A DNA stretch of 51,070 nucleotides from an uncultured Bacilli bacterium (GCA_934101625.1 CAKORV010000004.1:1-51070), one strand, 5' to 3'. Numbered from the stretch's first letter, positions 31,776-40,877 are shown. The notes: generated by a model not told the origin, from the letters alone. Made by a program: numbers and translations.

Positions 31776-33158
31776 ATGTTATTTAATAGTATAACTTTCT
31801 TATATTATTTTTTACCTATTACATTAATTATTTATTTTATTACACCTAAAAAATATAAGAACTTAATTCTTTTAATAGCAAGCCTTATATTTTATATATA
31901 TGGAGAACCTAAGTATATAGTATTAATGTTATTAGATATTTTTATTGCATATATAGGTGGTATTCTAATTGATAAGTATAAAGATAAGAGTATTTTTAGA
32001 GTGTTTGTATGTATACCTATTTTACTTTTAATTATATTTAAATATTCAGATTTCTTTATAAGTAATTTTAATAGTCTTTTTAATACTAAGTTAAATCTAC
32101 TTAATTTGGCTTTACCTATTGGAATATCATTTTATACTTTTCAAATTATTAGTTATTTGGTTGATGTTTATAAAGGCAAGGTTAAATGTCAGAAAAGTTT
32201 TATTAAGTTAGCTACTTATGTATCATTGTTTCCTCAGTTAATTGCTGGTCCAATAGTAAGATATGAAACTGTTAATGAAAAACTTGATGATAGAAAACAA
32301 AGTTTTAGTGATTTTTCTTATGGTATTAGAAGATTTATTATAGGTTTAGCTAAGAAAGTTTTGCTTGCGAATGAACTTGCTAGATTAGTTAATATATTTA
32401 GTTCTACTAGTGAAAAAACATTTATATTTTATTGGTTATTCGCTATATGTTATACTTTAGAAATATATTTGGATTTTTCAGGTTATTCAGATATGGCAAT
32501 AGGACTTGGAAGAATGTTTGGATTTCATTTTAATGAGAATTTTGATTATCCTTATACATCAAAAAGTATTACTGAGTTTTGGAGAAAATGGCATATGTCT
32601 TTGAGTTCTTGGTTTAAAGATTATGTGTATATTCCTTTAGGTGGTAATAGAAATGGTATTAAAAAACAAATTAGAAATATTTTTATAGTTTGGTTACTTA
32701 CTGGACTATGGCATGGCGCGAGTTGGAATTTTGTTATATGGGGATTATTCTTTGGTGTTATATTAGTAATAGAAAAACTTTGGTTAAAGAAGTTTATCGA
32801 TAAATTACCTAGTATATTTAAAAGTGTTTATGTTATGGTTTTAGTTATTATTAGTTTTGTTATATTTAATGGAGAAAATGTTATTAGTAATTTAAGTGGT
32901 ATGTTCTTTATTAACAAAAGTAAATTTGTGGATAGTTATACTTTAATATATTTAAAAAGATATACTTTAGTTATAATTATATCTATAATTAGTTCAATTC
33001 CTTTATTAAAAAACTTTATTAATAAACTTAAAGATAATAAAAAATTTAATAAATTAATTAATTTAATTGAACCTATTTATTTGATATTATTATTAATACT
33101 TATAACATCATATTTAATAGATAATTCTTATAATCCATTCTTATATTTTAGATTTTAG
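31776..33158 (+). CDS. MBOAT-family O-acyltransferase (AlgI/DltB type)
   Basis: Polytopic membrane enzyme of 460 residues with about ten helices. It transfers acyl groups from the cytoplasm to an extracellular polymer. Family motifs: FPQLIAGPIVRYE, YSDMAIGLGRMFGFHF, TEFWRKWHMSLSSWFKDYVY and the catalytic histidine in GLWHGASWNFVIWG. RBS AAGGAGGAATCTT. It is followed nine bases on by a DHHW protein that normally completes the acetyl transfer outside the cell. Substrate (wall polysaccharide or lipid-linked glycan) is not determinable. Confidence 0.92.
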   Translation: MLFNSITFLYYFLPITLIIYFITPKKYKNLILLIASLIFYIYGEPKYIVLMLLDIFIAYIGGILIDKYKDKSIFRVFVCIPILLLIIFKYSDFFISNFNSLFNTKLNLLNLALPIGISFYTFQIISYLVDVYKGKVKCQKSFIKLATYVSLFPQLIAGPIVRYETVNEKLDDRKQSFSDFSYGIRRFIIGLAKKVLLANELARLVNIFSSTSEKTFIFYWLFAICYTLEIYLDFSGYSDMAIGLGRMFGFHFNENFDYPYTSKSITEFWRKWHMSLSSWFKDYVYIPLGGNRNGIKKQIRNIFIVWLLTGLWHGASWNFVIWGLFFGVILVIEKLWLKKFIDKLPSIFKSVYVMVLVIISFVIFNGENVISNLSGMFFINKSKFVDSYTLIYLKRYTLVIIISIISSIPLLKNFINKLKDNKKFNKLINLIEPIYLILLLILITSYLIDNSYNPFLYFRF

Positions 33159-33166
33159 GAGGTACT

Positions 33167-34243
33167 ATGAAAGATACATTAAAAGATAAGTTAATTACTA
33201 TTATGTTTTTAGTTATTATTATTGGTTTTATGTTAGTTAATATAATTAAAAAAGATACAGATATTTCTTATTCAGAAAGAAGGCGTTTAGAAAAGTTGCC
33301 TACTTTAACATTTAATTCATTAACTAGTGGTACTTTTAGTAGTAAGTTTGATAGTTATGTTACAGATCAATTTGTTAAAAGAGATGATTTTAGAAAGATG
33401 AAGATATTTTTAGAGATGAATACTAAAAATAGTTATAATGATTTGTATATTTATAATGGATATATTATTAAAGAAAATTCTAAAGTTAATAAGAGTTCTA
33501 TAGATAGTTTAAGTAGTAAGATTAATTTAATAAAAGAAAAGTATCCTAATAATAGATATTTTTATATGATTGTACCTGATAAGAATTATTTTGTAGATAG
33601 TGATAATTTAAAGTTAGATTATAATGAGTTAATTAGTATTATGAATGATAATCTTAAGGATTTAGAGTATATAGATATTATGAGTATTTTAAGTTTAGAA
33701 GATTATTATAAGACTGATACTCATTGGAGACAAGAGAATCTTGTTAAGATAGTTAATAAGATGTCTAAAGAGATGAATTTTAATTTAGATAGTTCTTTTA
33801 GTAAAAAGTATTTGAGTGAGTTTAGTGGTGTTTATAGTAGTCAGATATTAAGTGATGAAGTAGATAAGTTATATATTCTTACTAATGATAGTATTATGAA
33901 TAGTAAAGTATTTAATTATGAGACTAATAATTATACTAGTGTATATGATATGAGTACATTAAATGGACTTGATAAATATGATGTTTATTTGAGTGGTTCT
34001 AGTGCATTACTTAAGATTACAAATATGAATATAGATAGTAATAAGAGAGATTTAGTGGTGTTTAGAGATTCTTATGGAAGTAGTTTAATACCTCTTTTGA
34101 TAGATGGTTTTAATGAAATAACTGTGGTAGATACTAGATATATATCACCTAAATTATTAGATAATTATATAGATTTTAATAATAAAGATATATTATTTAT
34201 GTATAGCACTCTTTTAATAAATGATAGTGGTACTATTAAGTAG
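33167..34243 (+). CDS. DHHW-family (AlgX/AlgJ-like) extracellular acyltransferase partner
   Basis: A 358-residue protein with an N-terminal membrane helix (about 8-26) and an SGNH-like extracellular domain. The motif TDTHWR near residue 183 and FRDSYGSSL near 302 correspond to the Asp-His and Ser elements of the AlgX/AlgJ/DHHW active site. The N-terminal YSERRRLEKLPTLT is typical of the family. It works with the MBOAT protein encoded just upstream to acetylate an exported polymer. RBS AGGAGGTACT. It ends one base before the convergent helicase gene. Confidence 0.88.
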   Translation: MKDTLKDKLITIMFLVIIIGFMLVNIIKKDTDISYSERRRLEKLPTLTFNSLTSGTFSSKFDSYVTDQFVKRDDFRKMKIFLEMNTKNSYNDLYIYNGYIIKENSKVNKSSIDSLSSKINLIKEKYPNNRYFYMIVPDKNYFVDSDNLKLDYNELISIMNDNLKDLEYIDIMSILSLEDYYKTDTHWRQENLVKIVNKMSKEMNFNLDSSFSKKYLSEFSGVYSSQILSDEVDKLYILTNDSIMNSKVFNYETNNYTSVYDMSTLNGLDKYDVYLSGSSALLKITNMNIDSNKRDLVVFRDSYGSSLIPLLIDGFNEITVVDTRYISPKLLDNYIDFNNKDILFMYSTLLINDSGTIK

Positions 34244-36052
34244 CTATCTTTTATTTTTTTCTAAGTATTTAATGAATATGCTTTTGTTATTAGATTCAGT
34301 AAGTAAGTATACTTTCTTTTTACATCTTGTTAACGCTACATAGAATAGTCTTCTTTCTTCACTAAATGGATAAGTATCACTATTATCTAGTAATGAATTA
34401 ACTAGATTGGAATCTTTAACTTTACTAGGAAAACCCATTAGTTCATCTTTGTTATTTAGAATTACTACATAGTCACTTTGTAATCCCTTTGATTTATGGG
34501 CAGTTAGAAATTTTATATCTAAGTCTATTCTTTTATTATATATTATGTCTGTGTCTTTAGTGTATCTATTATATTCTAATGTAAAGTTATTACATTTTCT
34601 TAGTATATCTATGTCAAATGTATATCTTCCAAGTAAATATATTTTACTATAGTATGGTAAGTCTTTTAGTTTAGTTTCTAGTTCGTTAAGTCCATTTATT
34701 ATTTCTATGGGATAAGTATTTGAATTAAATCCAATTATGTTCTTTTTTAATTGATTAGGGTTATGCATTATGAATTTACCTGATATATTTGCTAGAGTGC
34801 TTGAAAATCTATATGTGTGCTGTATTCTACTAATAGATGTTGGACCCCAGTATTTAGGAAAGTTTGTTATGAGAGATATATCACTACCAGAAAATCTATA
34901 TATGCTTTGCCAGTCATCACCTACACAAAATAGTTTATAATAGTTTTGATTTCTCATGGCTAGTAATAATTTATATCTAGACATAGAGATATCTTGATAT
35001 TCATCTACTATGACATATTTATAGTGATGAATGTATTTGTTAGTTTTAATTAAGTCAGTTGATTTATTAATCATATCATTAAAGTCTATTAAATTATTTT
35101 CACTTAAGTAATTGTTATATTTTATATATATTGGTTTTATTAAGTCAAAAATTATTTTAGTTTTATTAGTTATTAAGTTATTTACTTCATCTATAGTATA
35201 GTTATTACTTTTTATTAAACTTATTATTGTTTCAAAAGAGTTAGCAATAATCATGTATATATTTTTATTGAAGTTACATAAGTGATACCATATTAAGTTA
35301 GTACTTATATTTGTAAGTATTTTTTCTTTATTTATTAAATTTATTAAGTCAGAATAAGAATTGATGTATTTGTTATATTTAGGTAAGAAAAATATGTTTT
35401 TGTATGTAAATTTTATTTTGTTTAAGTATAAGTAGTTATAAATATCTATATGTTTTTTATTTATTATTTTATTATCAATAGTTGTATTAGTATAACCACA
35501 TATATCATTTATTATATAGTTAACAAATTTAAGTAAGTATAGAGTATCATTAAATAGTTCATTTATAAATTTAATTATTAAATTACTTACTTCTCCTGTA
35601 AATATGTTAACATTAGTATTTTGTGTTGATTTTATTATTTCTAAACCAAGTTTGTGAAATGTGTATGTATTTATTTCCATATTAGTTTCTTTTTTTACTC
35701 TTAATTTCATTTCTTTAGCAGATGCATTAGTAAAAGATAAAAGTAAGATGTCTTCAGGTTTACATTGATTGGTTTTTATTAAGTATTTTATTTTACCTAT
35801 TATAGTTGTTGTTTTACCACTTCCGGCTCCTGCGATTATTAATGTGTTATCACTTTTACTAAGTATTGAAGATATTTGTTCATTGTCTAAGTAATTACCT
35901 TCTATTTTTCCACACAAGTTATTAAATTCTTTTATTTCATTTTCACTAACTATGATGTTATTTTTTTCATGAAAAAAATACTTTAGGAAACCTAAAGTAG
36001 ATAATTTTTTATATAAATTTTTTATTTTATTAAAAATATTCACTTTATTCAC
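34244..36052 (-). CDS. UvrD/Rep-type superfamily 1 DNA helicase
   Basis: A 602-residue helicase. SF1A motifs are all visible: Walker A AGAGSGKTT (about 74-82), LLSFTNASAKEM, the DExx box VIVDEYQDIS, VGDDWQSIYRFSGSD, HTYRFS, FLTAHKSKGLQSDYVVIL and the motif VI segment RRLFYVALTRCKKKVYLL. It is shorter than PcrA/UvrD (about 720 residues), with a reduced 1B/2B region. The most likely start is GTG 36052 behind TGTGGAG; an upstream in-frame ATG at 36100 overlaps oapA and lacks a site. It follows oapA by 19 bases, so it is transcribed with the OLE RNA unit. Confidence 0.9.
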   Translation of the reverse strand: MNKVNIFNKIKNLYKKLSTLGFLKYFFHEKNNIIVSENEIKEFNNLCGKIEGNYLDNEQISSILSKSDNTLIIAGAGSGKTTTIIGKIKYLIKTNQCKPEDILLLSFTNASAKEMKLRVKKETNMEINTYTFHKLGLEIIKSTQNTNVNIFTGEVSNLIIKFINELFNDTLYLLKFVNYIINDICGYTNTTIDNKIINKKHIDIYNYLYLNKIKFTYKNIFFLPKYNKYINSYSDLINLINKEKILTNISTNLIWYHLCNFNKNIYMIIANSFETIISLIKSNNYTIDEVNNLITNKTKIIFDLIKPIYIKYNNYLSENNLIDFNDMINKSTDLIKTNKYIHHYKYVIVDEYQDISMSRYKLLLAMRNQNYYKLFCVGDDWQSIYRFSGSDISLITNFPKYWGPTSISRIQHTYRFSSTLANISGKFIMHNPNQLKKNIIGFNSNTYPIEIINGLNELETKLKDLPYYSKIYLLGRYTFDIDILRKCNNFTLEYNRYTKDTDIIYNKRIDLDIKFLTAHKSKGLQSDYVVILNNKDELMGFPSKVKDSNLVNSLLDNSDTYPFSEERRLFYVALTRCKKKVYLLTESNNKSIFIKYLEKNKR

Positions 36053-36071
36053 AATTCTCCACACATATATA

Positions 36072-36608
36072 TTATTTTCTTTTTTTCTTTTTCTTTTCAA
36101 ATTTATTAAGTATTTTAGTTACTTTACTAACAATGTATTCACTTTGACTTACAGCATATCCTTTTCCTAGTGCTTTACCACCTATTGTAAGAGATGCGAT
36201 TAAAGAGGCCATTAGAAGTGTCACTAAGGTTGTTTTAATATTAAATTTATTAGCAATTTCTAATGCAACTACTAAACCAGCTGACCCACTTATTATGTTA
36301 CAGATGTCACCTATTACATCATTACAAAATGATGACACTTTATCACTATTAGCTAACATTTTTTTAGCAGTTTTTGCTCCTTTTACTTTCTTGCTTGCCA
36401 TTGCATGAAAGGCTACTTCTTTACTACTTTGTACAGCAACACCGATTATATCAAAGATTATTCCTAGTAAAATAAATATAAATATGATAATAACTCCAAT
36501 TATTAAATTGACATTTTCCAATAAAGTGTTAGAACCAAACGAAAATATTAATGTTATTATAAATGATAATATTGTAATTGTTATTATCCATTTTATGTCT
36601 CTTTTCAT
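36072..36608 (-). CDS. oapA: OLE RNA-associated membrane protein A
   Basis: A 178-residue membrane protein with about four helices (near 8-28, 35-56, 105-125 and 128-150) and a very basic tail (KFEKKKKKRK). Between the helix pairs is the conserved segment around 70-110: AFHAMASKKVKGAK, then KVSSFCNDVIGDICNIISGSAG. This matches OapA as I know it, the protein that binds OLE RNA and places it at the membrane. The ATG (36608, RBS GGGAG) is directly downstream of the structured RNA on the same strand, the canonical ole-oapA arrangement. The helicase gene follows. Confidence 0.85.
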   Translation of the reverse strand: MKRDIKWIITITILSFIITLIFSFGSNTLLENVNLIIGVIIIFIFILLGIIFDIIGVAVQSSKEVAFHAMASKKVKGAKTAKKMLANSDKVSSFCNDVIGDICNIISGSAGLVVALEIANKFNIKTTLVTLLMASLIASLTIGGKALGKGYAVSQSEYIVSKVTKILNKFEKKKKKRK

Positions 36609-36639
36609 TTTAACTCCCTAAATTTTATGTGGTATTAAA

Positions 36640-37197
36640 ACTGGAAATATTGTGTCTTAGGTCAAGTAGGTTTTCCCCTAATTATACATTTCGTTACCAA
36701 AATGCGGTTCCCCTTTAAATAATTAGTTATAGTGTCTCCAACTATACGACTTGATTGCCACTTAGTACACACTTTAATCCAATATTAACAAACAGCCTAG
36801 GAATTTTCTTCCAGTTAGTTTATTGGTAGCACTTTTTTGCAGATATAGTTTCATAAGCAGTAAATAATAATTATGCGTCCACTTATATTATTTAGACCTT
36901 AATCCCCCGAGTCCACTCAAGGCAGGCTACACTATCCACAGCATGAACCGCAAGATAGGTTTAATCTCATTATGTAATAAGTCCTTCAACTGTTGTGTAT
37001 AGGCTTACCACATATATGAGTCTCAAAGATAATTGGGTCCTTTCACATATGCCATTATGCTGGCCCAAGAATCCTCTTCCAGCACTCACCCAAAACTGGG
37101 CGTAATAAGCAAGCACAAGAAGCTTCACAGATGTGCCCTTTAACGAATTTTTAGGCTCGTCCTCCCAATAAACTAATCAACTAGGATACTGCACCAC
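36640..37197 (-). ncRNA. ole: OLE RNA (ornate, large, extremophilic RNA)
   Basis: About 560 bases without coding potential, visibly richer in G and C than its surroundings and with many complementary blocks. On the minus strand one finds ggcccaattt-style and gccagcataatggc hairpins, an exposed gactcgggggattaagg segment, and ggggaaccgcattttggt near the 3' end. It is transcribed from a near-consensus promoter (start about 37197) straight into oapA. Length (family about 600 nt) and the oapA partner identify it as OLE RNA, an abundant membrane-associated ribonucleoprotein of unclear function linked to stress tolerance. It fits neither RNase P RNA nor tmRNA. The exact 3' end is uncertain. Confidence 0.82.
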
Positions 37198-37203
37198 AAT
37201 TAA

Positions 37204-37233
37204 ATTATAGCAAATATTCGAGTAAAAGTCCAA
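37204..37233 (-). promoter_or_regulatory. Promoter of the OLE RNA-oapA-helicase unit
   Basis: The minus strand has TTGGAC (37233-37228), an 18-base spacer and an extended -10, TGCTATAAT, with TATAAT at 37209-37204. Predicted start is G at about 37197. It is one of the strongest vegetative promoters in the window, as expected for an abundant RNA. Confidence 0.8.
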
Positions 37234-37279
37234 TAACTATAAATATGATGAGTAATACTAATTAATAATTCATTGCCAT

Positions 37280-37303
37280 TTAAAAAGTGAGATTTCTCTC
37301 ACT
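37280..37303 (-). terminator. Terminator of the cotD-like gene, upstream of the OLE promoter
   Basis: On the minus strand aagtgaga-gaaa-tctcactt is a perfect 8-bp GNRA-like hairpin followed by TTT. It isolates the spore coat gene from the OLE RNA promoter 47 bases further on. Confidence 0.85.
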
Positions 37304-37632
37304 TAGAAATTTCCACAACATCCTTCATTTACATTGCATATTTCGTTTTCTTCACAGCAAGTATAACAAGGACTATAAGTATGTCTATAAATATGATGAT
37401 TTATTATTCTTGTATTTATTGGACATACATGTGGTACTTCATGCATTATTTCTCTATGAATAACTCTTTCTTGTGGGCATTCATAGATTGGTGCCATTAC
37501 CATACCAGGCATAGCACTAGTAGCTGCACCTGTACTATAAGAAGTATTAGTTGTAGTAGATTTACTTTCTTTATAAATCTCCTTATTTGCTTCTACTTCA
37601 TAGCCAGCATACATTCCAGTATTTGTATACAC
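37303..37632 (-). CDS. CotD-like spore coat protein
   Basis: A 109-residue protein. The C-terminal half has the CotD-type pattern ERVIHREIMHEVPHVCP, then TRIINHHIYRHTYSPCYTCC, rich in His, Tyr, Pro and Cys and suited to cross-linking in the coat. The N-terminal half is Ser/Thr-rich with MPGMVMAPIYECP. There is no signal peptide, consistent with mother-cell synthesis. The start is probably GTG 37632 behind AAGGAG with an 8-base spacing; a GTG nine bases upstream overlaps that site. Nothing like a GerE site was verified. Confidence 0.78.
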   Translation of the reverse strand: MYTNTGMYAGYEVEANKEIYKESKSTTTNTSYSTGAATSAMPGMVMAPIYECPQERVIHREIMHEVPHVCPINTRIINHHIYRHTYSPCYTCCEENEICNVNEGCCGNF

Positions 37633-37700
37633 TAGTCTCACTCCTTTTCACTTATATATTATGAAGTGAAACTGGTTTTGGTATGGGTTAATTTATTATT

Positions 37701-38765
37701 CTATATTCTTTCAATTAAATTATTAAATTGATTCCAACCAATTATTCCGTCTTTTTGCAATCTTCCAACAACTATTCCTGGTGTAACATTTATTTTTTTC
37801 GAAAATTCTATAATGTTTTTTTCATTTATTAAGCTTTTTTTAAATGTTTGATATTCTGCACATGGTATAAGTGAATTTTTTGCAAAATTATCTGCTTCTG
37901 TTTCAATTAAACTATTTTCACCATTTTCCATATCAATAAAGATTTCTTTTTTTCCATGTTTTAATAAGTGGCCAATTTCATGGAACAAAGTAAACCATAA
38001 TATGTCATCTTTTTTTCCACGATCACTTATCATTATAATACCTTTTTCTCCATTTAATTTGTATGTTACCCCATTAATATAGGTATTTGGTAAATGTGGT
38101 TCAAAAATTAATATTATTCCACATTTGTTTAAAATCTTTTTCATTTTATCATATTGTTCTAAAAATGATTTATTTGCTAGTTTTTTTATTTCTGGTACAT
38201 ATAGTTTTAATTTTTCTAAATCAAATTTTTCACAATCTTCTTTATTGGCTTGTATTTCTCCATATCTAATCCAACAATATAAAGATTCAAAAGAAAAATT
38301 ATTGTTGGTGCTTTTTCTAAATGCCATTTTTCGTTTTAAATCTGTATCAAAGTTTAAAGAGGCTACAGAAAAAAATTTTCTTAAATTTTTTACTTTTTCA
38401 AAAGAGTCTCGCGTTTTTGTAATAAAATCCCATCCTCTCTTAGACATTTCTAAGTACGGTATTTTTTCTAAATATTTTTCTTCTTCTAAAATCGAATCAA
38501 AATCTTTTTTTCTTTCTAATGTTTCTTGATAGTTTCTCTCTAAATTATTCCAAAAACTTGCAGGAATATTAAAAACATATTCTAATTTCTGTGCCGTTGA
38601 TATGGAAATTGGAGCCTTTCCATTTATTATTTCATTAATTGTTTTCTTATTAATTCCAGTTTTTAATGATAAATCTAATTGTGTTATATTTCTACTTTCT
38701 AACAATTCTTTTATTGTTTCTCCTGGTGGTATGATATATTCATTAAACTTCCTATTTTTACTCAT
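37701..38765 (-). CDS. HigA-type antitoxin fused to an ImmA/IrrE metallopeptidase
   Basis: A 354-residue protein. Residues 10-70 form an XRE helix-turn-helix of the HigA type (PPGETIKELLESRNITQLD, TGINKKTINEIINGKAPIS). Residues about 215-330 are an ImmA/IrrE-like zinc peptidase with FHEIGHLLKH and the downstream acidic motif IETEADNFAKN. It is the second gene after a RelE/HigB-like toxin gene, overlapping it by eight bases. The peptidase domain could allow self-cleavage or regulated release of toxin. Longer than ordinary HigA (about 100 residues). Confidence 0.85.
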   Translation of the reverse strand: MSKNRKFNEYIIPPGETIKELLESRNITQLDLSLKTGINKKTINEIINGKAPISISTAQKLEYVFNIPASFWNNLERNYQETLERKKDFDSILEEEKYLEKIPYLEMSKRGWDFITKTRDSFEKVKNLRKFFSVASLNFDTDLKRKMAFRKSTNNNFSFESLYCWIRYGEIQANKEDCEKFDLEKLKLYVPEIKKLANKSFLEQYDKMKKILNKCGIILIFEPHLPNTYINGVTYKLNGEKGIIMISDRGKKDDILWFTLFHEIGHLLKHGKKEIFIDMENGENSLIETEADNFAKNSLIPCAEYQTFKKSLINEKNIIEFSKKINVTPGIVVGRLQKDGIIGWNQFNNLIERI

Positions 38766-39087
38766 AATGTTTTGACACCTCCATAATCCTTATTCTTTTT
38801 ATTTCTTTTAATTCTATTATATTCTTATTATTTTCATTAGATATAAATATTAATCTATAATTTGATGTCACATTAACAGCATAATCATTTTTTCTACTGC
38901 CTTTTAATTTATGCCTTCTGAAAGGTTTTTCTATGGGTATATCATTTACACTTTCAAAGGCTTTTAATTCTTTTATTCTTTTTGGTAAATTAATCGCTAC
39001 TTCTTTACCATATAATTTTTGTAATGTCATTATATTTTCTGTTTCACAAAGATTTTCTATTTTTTTATTTTTGTAAGTAATTTCCAT
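38758..39087 (-). CDS. HigB/RelE-superfamily toxin
   Basis: A 109-residue protein with the killer-protein pattern FRRHKLKGSRKNDYAVNV followed by NYRLIFISNE, typical of HigB/RelE ribosome-dependent mRNA interferases. It begins MEITYKNKKIENLCET and has YGKEVAINLPKRIKEL. ATG 39087 follows AAAGGAGAACAAA; a farther in-frame start has no site. The toxin-first order with an overlapping HigA-like gene is the usual HigBA arrangement. Whether it is active cannot be judged from sequence. Confidence 0.82.
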   Translation of the reverse strand: MEITYKNKKIENLCETENIMTLQKLYGKEVAINLPKRIKELKAFESVNDIPIEKPFRRHKLKGSRKNDYAVNVTSNYRLIFISNENNKNIIELKEIKRIRIMEVSKHYE

Positions 39088-39186
39088 TTTGTTCTCCTTT
39101 GTGTAATTTATTGTAGCACACAAAAAAGAAAATGTAAACATTTAATTTACCTGATACGTTAATCAAAATTTAAAATTGTGTTTTTA

Positions 39187-39549
39187 TTAAATTTTATTCA
39201 TCTCATTTTTAATCCATTCCATTATAACATTTACAATGAAGTCTATTTGTTCATCGTTTAAAACAATATCTTTATTAATGTGATACCATTTTTCCAAGCA
39301 TCCTCTACAACATGTTGCAGTAGCATGTTCTGCGACAAAGACTGGATGGCCTTTATAAGGAGTTTGTTTTCCATCTTTAACTTTAGTTATATCTTTTAAT
39401 CTTGTACTTATAAAGTCATAAGCATGAGATTTTATTTTATCTATTCCTTTATCTTTTATATAATTAATATCTTTATCTTTTAAATGAAAACTACTTCTAA
39501 ATTTTGATTTAGATAAACTATATAAAATATCATTTATATTTTTATTCAT
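39187..39549 (-). CDS. DUF4186 family protein
   Basis: A 120-residue protein of the DUF4186 family, readily recognised by LSKSKFRSSFHLKDKD, GKQTPYKGHPVFVAEHAT and ATCCRGCLEKWYHI. The conserved His and Cys-Cys-x-x-Cys suggest a metal or redox site, and the family is widespread in gut bacteria with unknown function. It begins two bases after the ffh stop and is probably co-transcribed with it. Length is normal. Confidence 0.88.
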   Translation of the reverse strand: MNKNINDILYSLSKSKFRSSFHLKDKDINYIKDKGIDKIKSHAYDFISTRLKDITKVKDGKQTPYKGHPVFVAEHATATCCRGCLEKWYHINKDIVLNDEQIDFIVNVIMEWIKNEMNKI

Positions 39550-39551
39550 AA

Positions 39552-40859
39552 TTAGAAAGGCATTTTCATATTGCCATTAGATAGTTGTTTCATCATTTTT
39601 TTCATGTCTTCAAATTGATTAAGTAATCTATTTACTTCTTGTACTGAAGTACCACTACCTTTAGCAATTCTTTCTTTTCTACTTGCTTTTATAATACTAG
39701 GATTTTTTCTTTCTTCAGGTGTCATTGATAAAATTATTGCTTCTACTCTACCCATTATTTTAGGATCTATAGTTATGTTATTTAATCCCATTTTTTTAGC
39801 ACCGGGTAATAATTTTAATAGGTTTTCTAGTGGACCTAGTTTCTTTATTTGTTTCATTTGATTTAAAAAGTCTTCTAAATCAAAGCTACCTTTTTTCATT
39901 TTTCTTGCAGTTTCTTTTGCTTCTTCTTCATCTATTATTTCACTTGCTTTTTCTGCGATTGATACTATATCTCCCATACCTAGAATTCTATCAGCTACTC
40001 TTACTGGATCAAATTCACTTATTCCATCTAATTTTTCAGAGTCACCTATTAATTTAATTGGTATGTTAGTTAAGTGTCTTAAAGATAAGGCTACACCACC
40101 TTTAGTATCTCCATCCATTTTAGTTAGTATGCATCCTGTAAGATTAACTGCATCATTAAATCCAGTTATAACATTTATTGCATCTTGTCCCATCATAGCG
40201 TCTATTACAAGTAATACTTCATTTGGATTAGTTTCCTTATAAATATTTTTTAACTCATCCATTAAAGTTTCATCTATTTGAAGACGACCAGCAGTATCTA
40301 TTAATATATAGTTATAACCATTTTCTTTAGCATATTCTATACCATTTTTAGCTATTTCTACTGGATTACCCTTTCCTTCATCGTAAACTGGAATGTTTAA
40401 ACTTTTACCAACCGTCTTTAATTGATCAATTGCAGCAGGTCTATAAACATCACATGCAATGAATAATGGGTTCTTTTTATATTTTTTTCTCACTAAAGCG
40501 CCAAGTTTACCTACTGTAGTAGTTTTACCACTACCTTGTAGTCCGCACATTAAAACTATAGTGGGATTTTTATCGGTCACTAAAGGACTTTTATCTCCAC
40601 CTAATAAATTTATTAATTCATTTCTAATAATACTTGCGAACATCTCACCAGGTTTTAAACTTTTTTTAACCTCTTCTCCTAGTGCTTGTTCTTTAACATT
40701 ATTAACAAATTCTCCTACTATTTTATAGTTAACATCTGCTTCTAACAAAGCTAACCTTATTTCTCTTGTCATATCTTTTATGTTATCTTCAGTTATGACA
40801 CCATATCCTTTAACTTTTGATATTATATTATCTAATTTATCTCCAAGAAAATCAAACAT
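39552..40859 (-). CDS. ffh: Signal recognition particle protein Ffh (SRP54)
   Basis: A 435-residue GTPase that binds signal sequences and 4.5S/6S RNA, targeting membrane and secreted proteins. N domain 1-85 (MFDFLGDKLDNIISKVKGYG), G domain with GLQGSGKTTTVGKLG, DTAGRLQ and TKMDGDTKGG, then a methionine-rich M domain (about 325-435; LNQMKQIKKLGPLENLL, RKERIAKGSGTSVQEVNRLL). ATG 40859 follows TGGAGGTACAAT. Its usual partner ylxM lies nearby but is separated by an oppositely oriented gene. Confidence 0.97.
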   Translation of the reverse strand: MFDFLGDKLDNIISKVKGYGVITEDNIKDMTREIRLALLEADVNYKIVGEFVNNVKEQALGEEVKKSLKPGEMFASIIRNELINLLGGDKSPLVTDKNPTIVLMCGLQGSGKTTTVGKLGALVRKKYKKNPLFIACDVYRPAAIDQLKTVGKSLNIPVYDEGKGNPVEIAKNGIEYAKENGYNYILIDTAGRLQIDETLMDELKNIYKETNPNEVLLVIDAMMGQDAINVITGFNDAVNLTGCILTKMDGDTKGGVALSLRHLTNIPIKLIGDSEKLDGISEFDPVRVADRILGMGDIVSIAEKASEIIDEEEAKETARKMKKGSFDLEDFLNQMKQIKKLGPLENLLKLLPGAKKMGLNNITIDPKIMGRVEAIILSMTPEERKNPSIIKASRKERIAKGSGTSVQEVNRLLNQFEDMKKMMKQLSNGNMKMPF

Positions 40860-40877
40860 ATTGTACCTCCAGTTATG

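Noticed and set aside
34244..36100. Helicase start at ATG 36100
   Set aside because: This start overlaps the lysine-rich 3' end of oapA, adds a non-family leader and has no ribosome site; GTG 36052 behind TGTGGAG fits better.
36640..37197. RNase P RNA or tmRNA as identity of the large structured RNA
   Set aside because: The conserved GAAAGUCC-type core of type B RNase P RNA and the alanine-tRNA-like ends and tag frame of tmRNA are not seen, whereas an OapA-like gene follows directly.
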